Below, in pieces: positions 4,983 through 6,242 of a stretch of 6,242 bases of DNA; the stretch's first letter is position 1, and each line of letters begins with the position of its first letter. The stretch covers positions 1 through 6,242 of the forward strand of contig JAUXKJ010000027.1 of NCBI GenBank assembly GCA_030624325.1. The letters are read 5' to 3'. The position numbers and the translations under genes are program-made. The notes beneath the pieces are model-generated. The model had not been told where the DNA came from. It was given only the letters and a program-made list of their open reading frames with translations, and ran no database searches. The stretch is from Nitrososphaerota archaeon. GTDB taxonomy: Archaea; Thermoproteota; Nitrososphaeria; Nitrososphaerales; Nitrosopumilaceae.

Positions 4983-6242
4983 ATGGAAATAGAAACTACT
5001 CCAGAACTAGTTTCATCAGTTTACAAAAAACTTGAGGAAAACGTTACTAAATTTAGAAAAATAGTTGGTAGACCTCTTACACTAACAGAAAAGATAATTT
5101 CTGGTCACTTGGTTGAGATTGAAAATAAAAACTTGGTTGGAACAAAAGACTATGTCTACCTAAAACCTGACCGTGTAGCTTTGCAAGATGTTACAGGACA
5201 AATGGTTTTGTTACAATTTATTCAAGCAGGCCTAAAACAAACAACCCTTCCAACTACTGTACATTGTGATCATCTAATACAAGCAAGAATTGGAGGAGAA
5301 TCTGATACTAAAGCTGCAATCAATGAGAATAGTGAAATTTACAACTTTTTAGAATCTGCATCACGAAAATATGGAATAGGGTTTTGGAAACCAGGAGCTG
5401 GAATTATTCATCAAGTGATTTTAGAAAAATATGCATTTCCTGGAGGTTTAATGATTGGAACAGACTCTCACACTCCAAATGCTGGCGGTCTTGGTATGCT
5501 TGCAATAGGTGTTGGGGGAGTTGACGCAGCAGAGACTATGGCAGGTCTTCCTTGGGAGATCCTCTACCCTAAACGAATTGGTGTTTATCTTACAGGTGAG
5601 CTCAATGGTTGGACTGCTCCAAAAGATGTTATTCTTCGAGTAGCAGATGAGCTAACAGTATCGGGTGGTACCAATTCTGTAATAGAATACTTTGGTCCTG
5701 GAACCAGCTCCATTAGTTGCACAGGAAAGGCAACCATTACCAATATGGGAGCTGAAATTGGGGCAACAAGTTCTATATTTTCATATGATTCTAGAATGGA
5801 AACTTATCTTAAAACAACTGGACGAGAAAAAATTGCTGAGCTTGCAAACCAACACAAGCAAATGCTTTGTGCAGATCCTGAGGTAGAACAAAATCCTGAA
5901 AAATATTTTGACAGAATTATTAAGATAGACCTTACAACACTTGAACCACATATTGTAGGGCCGCACACTCCTGATCTTGCTCGACCAATATCAAAACTAT
6001 CTGAAGATGTAAAAAAGAATCACTATCTTGATACAATTTCTGTTGCACTAATCGGTAGTTGTACAAATTCATCATATGAGGATATGTCACGAGCTGCAAG
6101 TTTAGCAGAGCAAGCAAAAGAAAAAGGAATTAAAACAAAGGTTCCACTACTTGTTACTCCTGGCTCTGAGCAAATACGTGCTACAATAGAAAGAGATGGT
6201 CAAATGGAATCACTAAGATCAATTGGTGCAAATGTTCTTGCA
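4983..6242 (+). CDS. acn: Aconitate hydratase, 5' part (3' end outside window)
   Basis: Aconitase interconverts citrate and isocitrate through cis-aconitate with a [4Fe-4S] cluster, in the tricarboxylic-acid reactions that feed biosynthesis. The frame runs open from ATG 4983 to the window edge, giving 420 residues of a protein usually about 750 long. Conserved segments appear in order: VHCDHLIQA with D96 and H97, GIIHQ with H143, the aconitase signature GTDSHTPNAGGLGMLAIGVGG with D161 and H163, SCTGKATITNMGAEIGATSS, and IGSCTNSSYEDM, whose C360 is the first cluster ligand. The other two cluster cysteines (the GPCIG region) lie beyond the window. The wording throughout resembles mitochondrial aconitase rather than the AcnB or IRP-like families. 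It is transcribed divergently from the unknown gene at 4165-4797, with a TATA-like box at 4949-4960 and no Shine-Dalgarno site. Confidence 0.97.
   Translation, partial: MEIETTPELVSSVYKKLEENVTKFRKIVGRPLTLTEKIISGHLVEIENKNLVGTKDYVYLKPDRVALQDVTGQMVLLQFIQAGLKQTTLPTTVHCDHLIQARIGGESDTKAAINENSEIYNFLESASRKYGIGFWKPGAGIIHQVILEKYAFPGGLMIGTDSHTPNAGGLGMLAIGVGGVDAAETMAGLPWEILYPKRIGVYLTGELNGWTAPKDVILRVADELTVSGGTNSVIEYFGPGTSSISCTGKATITNMGAEIGATSSIFSYDSRMETYLKTTGREKIAELANQHKQMLCADPEVEQNPEKYFDRIIKIDLTTLEPHIVGPHTPDLARPISKLSEDVKKNHYLDTISVALIGSCTNSSYEDMSRAASLAEQAKEKGIKTKVPLLVTPGSEQIRATIERDGQMESLRSIGANVLA

Noticed and set aside
5692..6117. Short frames inside aconitase on both strands
   Set aside because: They overlap the conserved aconitase reading frame and have no features of their own.

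Overview
The window is AT-rich and looks like the chromosome of an ammonia-oxidising archaeon of the Nitrosopumilus type (Thaumarchaeota/Nitrososphaerota). Several signs agree. The phenylalanyl-tRNA synthetase is of archaeal type. Several genes lack a Shine-Dalgarno site and instead carry an AT-rich TATA-like box 26-30 nt before the start codon, as expected for leaderless archaeal transcripts. There is also a small Cys-rich zinc-ribbon protein of a kind I associate with this lineage. The lineage call rests on memory of protein families, not on a search.

Layout. Positions 2-979 hold the 3' part of pheS, overlapped by pheT (970-2607); together they encode the two subunits of phenylalanyl-tRNA synthetase. 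From 2608 to 3063 there is no intact gene. The first half of that gap (about 2616-2794) looks like an independent structured RNA gene with a TATA-like box, three or more stems and a T-rich end. It carries short blocks resembling conserved regions of RNase P RNA, but its architecture does not fit that RNA cleanly. The second half holds a 37-codon remnant of an EVE-domain gene that still has a promoter-like sequence.

Next come a stand-alone Lrp/AsnC effector-binding (RAM) protein (3064-3303), whose TATA-like box is enclosed by a CCGGTT/AACCGG inverted repeat, an unrecognised 188-residue protein (3322-3888) and a small zinc-ribbon protein (3933-4154). A gene of unknown function lies on the minus strand (4165-4797), converging on the zinc-ribbon gene with a 10-bp gap. 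A divergent 185-bp intergenic region then leads to an aconitase of the mitochondrial/bacterial AcnA-like type (4983 onward), cut by the window end after 420 codons.

Functionally the window mixes housekeeping genes (phenylalanine charging of tRNA, citrate/isocitrate interconversion) with small lineage-type genes. I see no mobile element, CRISPR array, tRNA or rRNA. The least explained stretch is 2608-3063.
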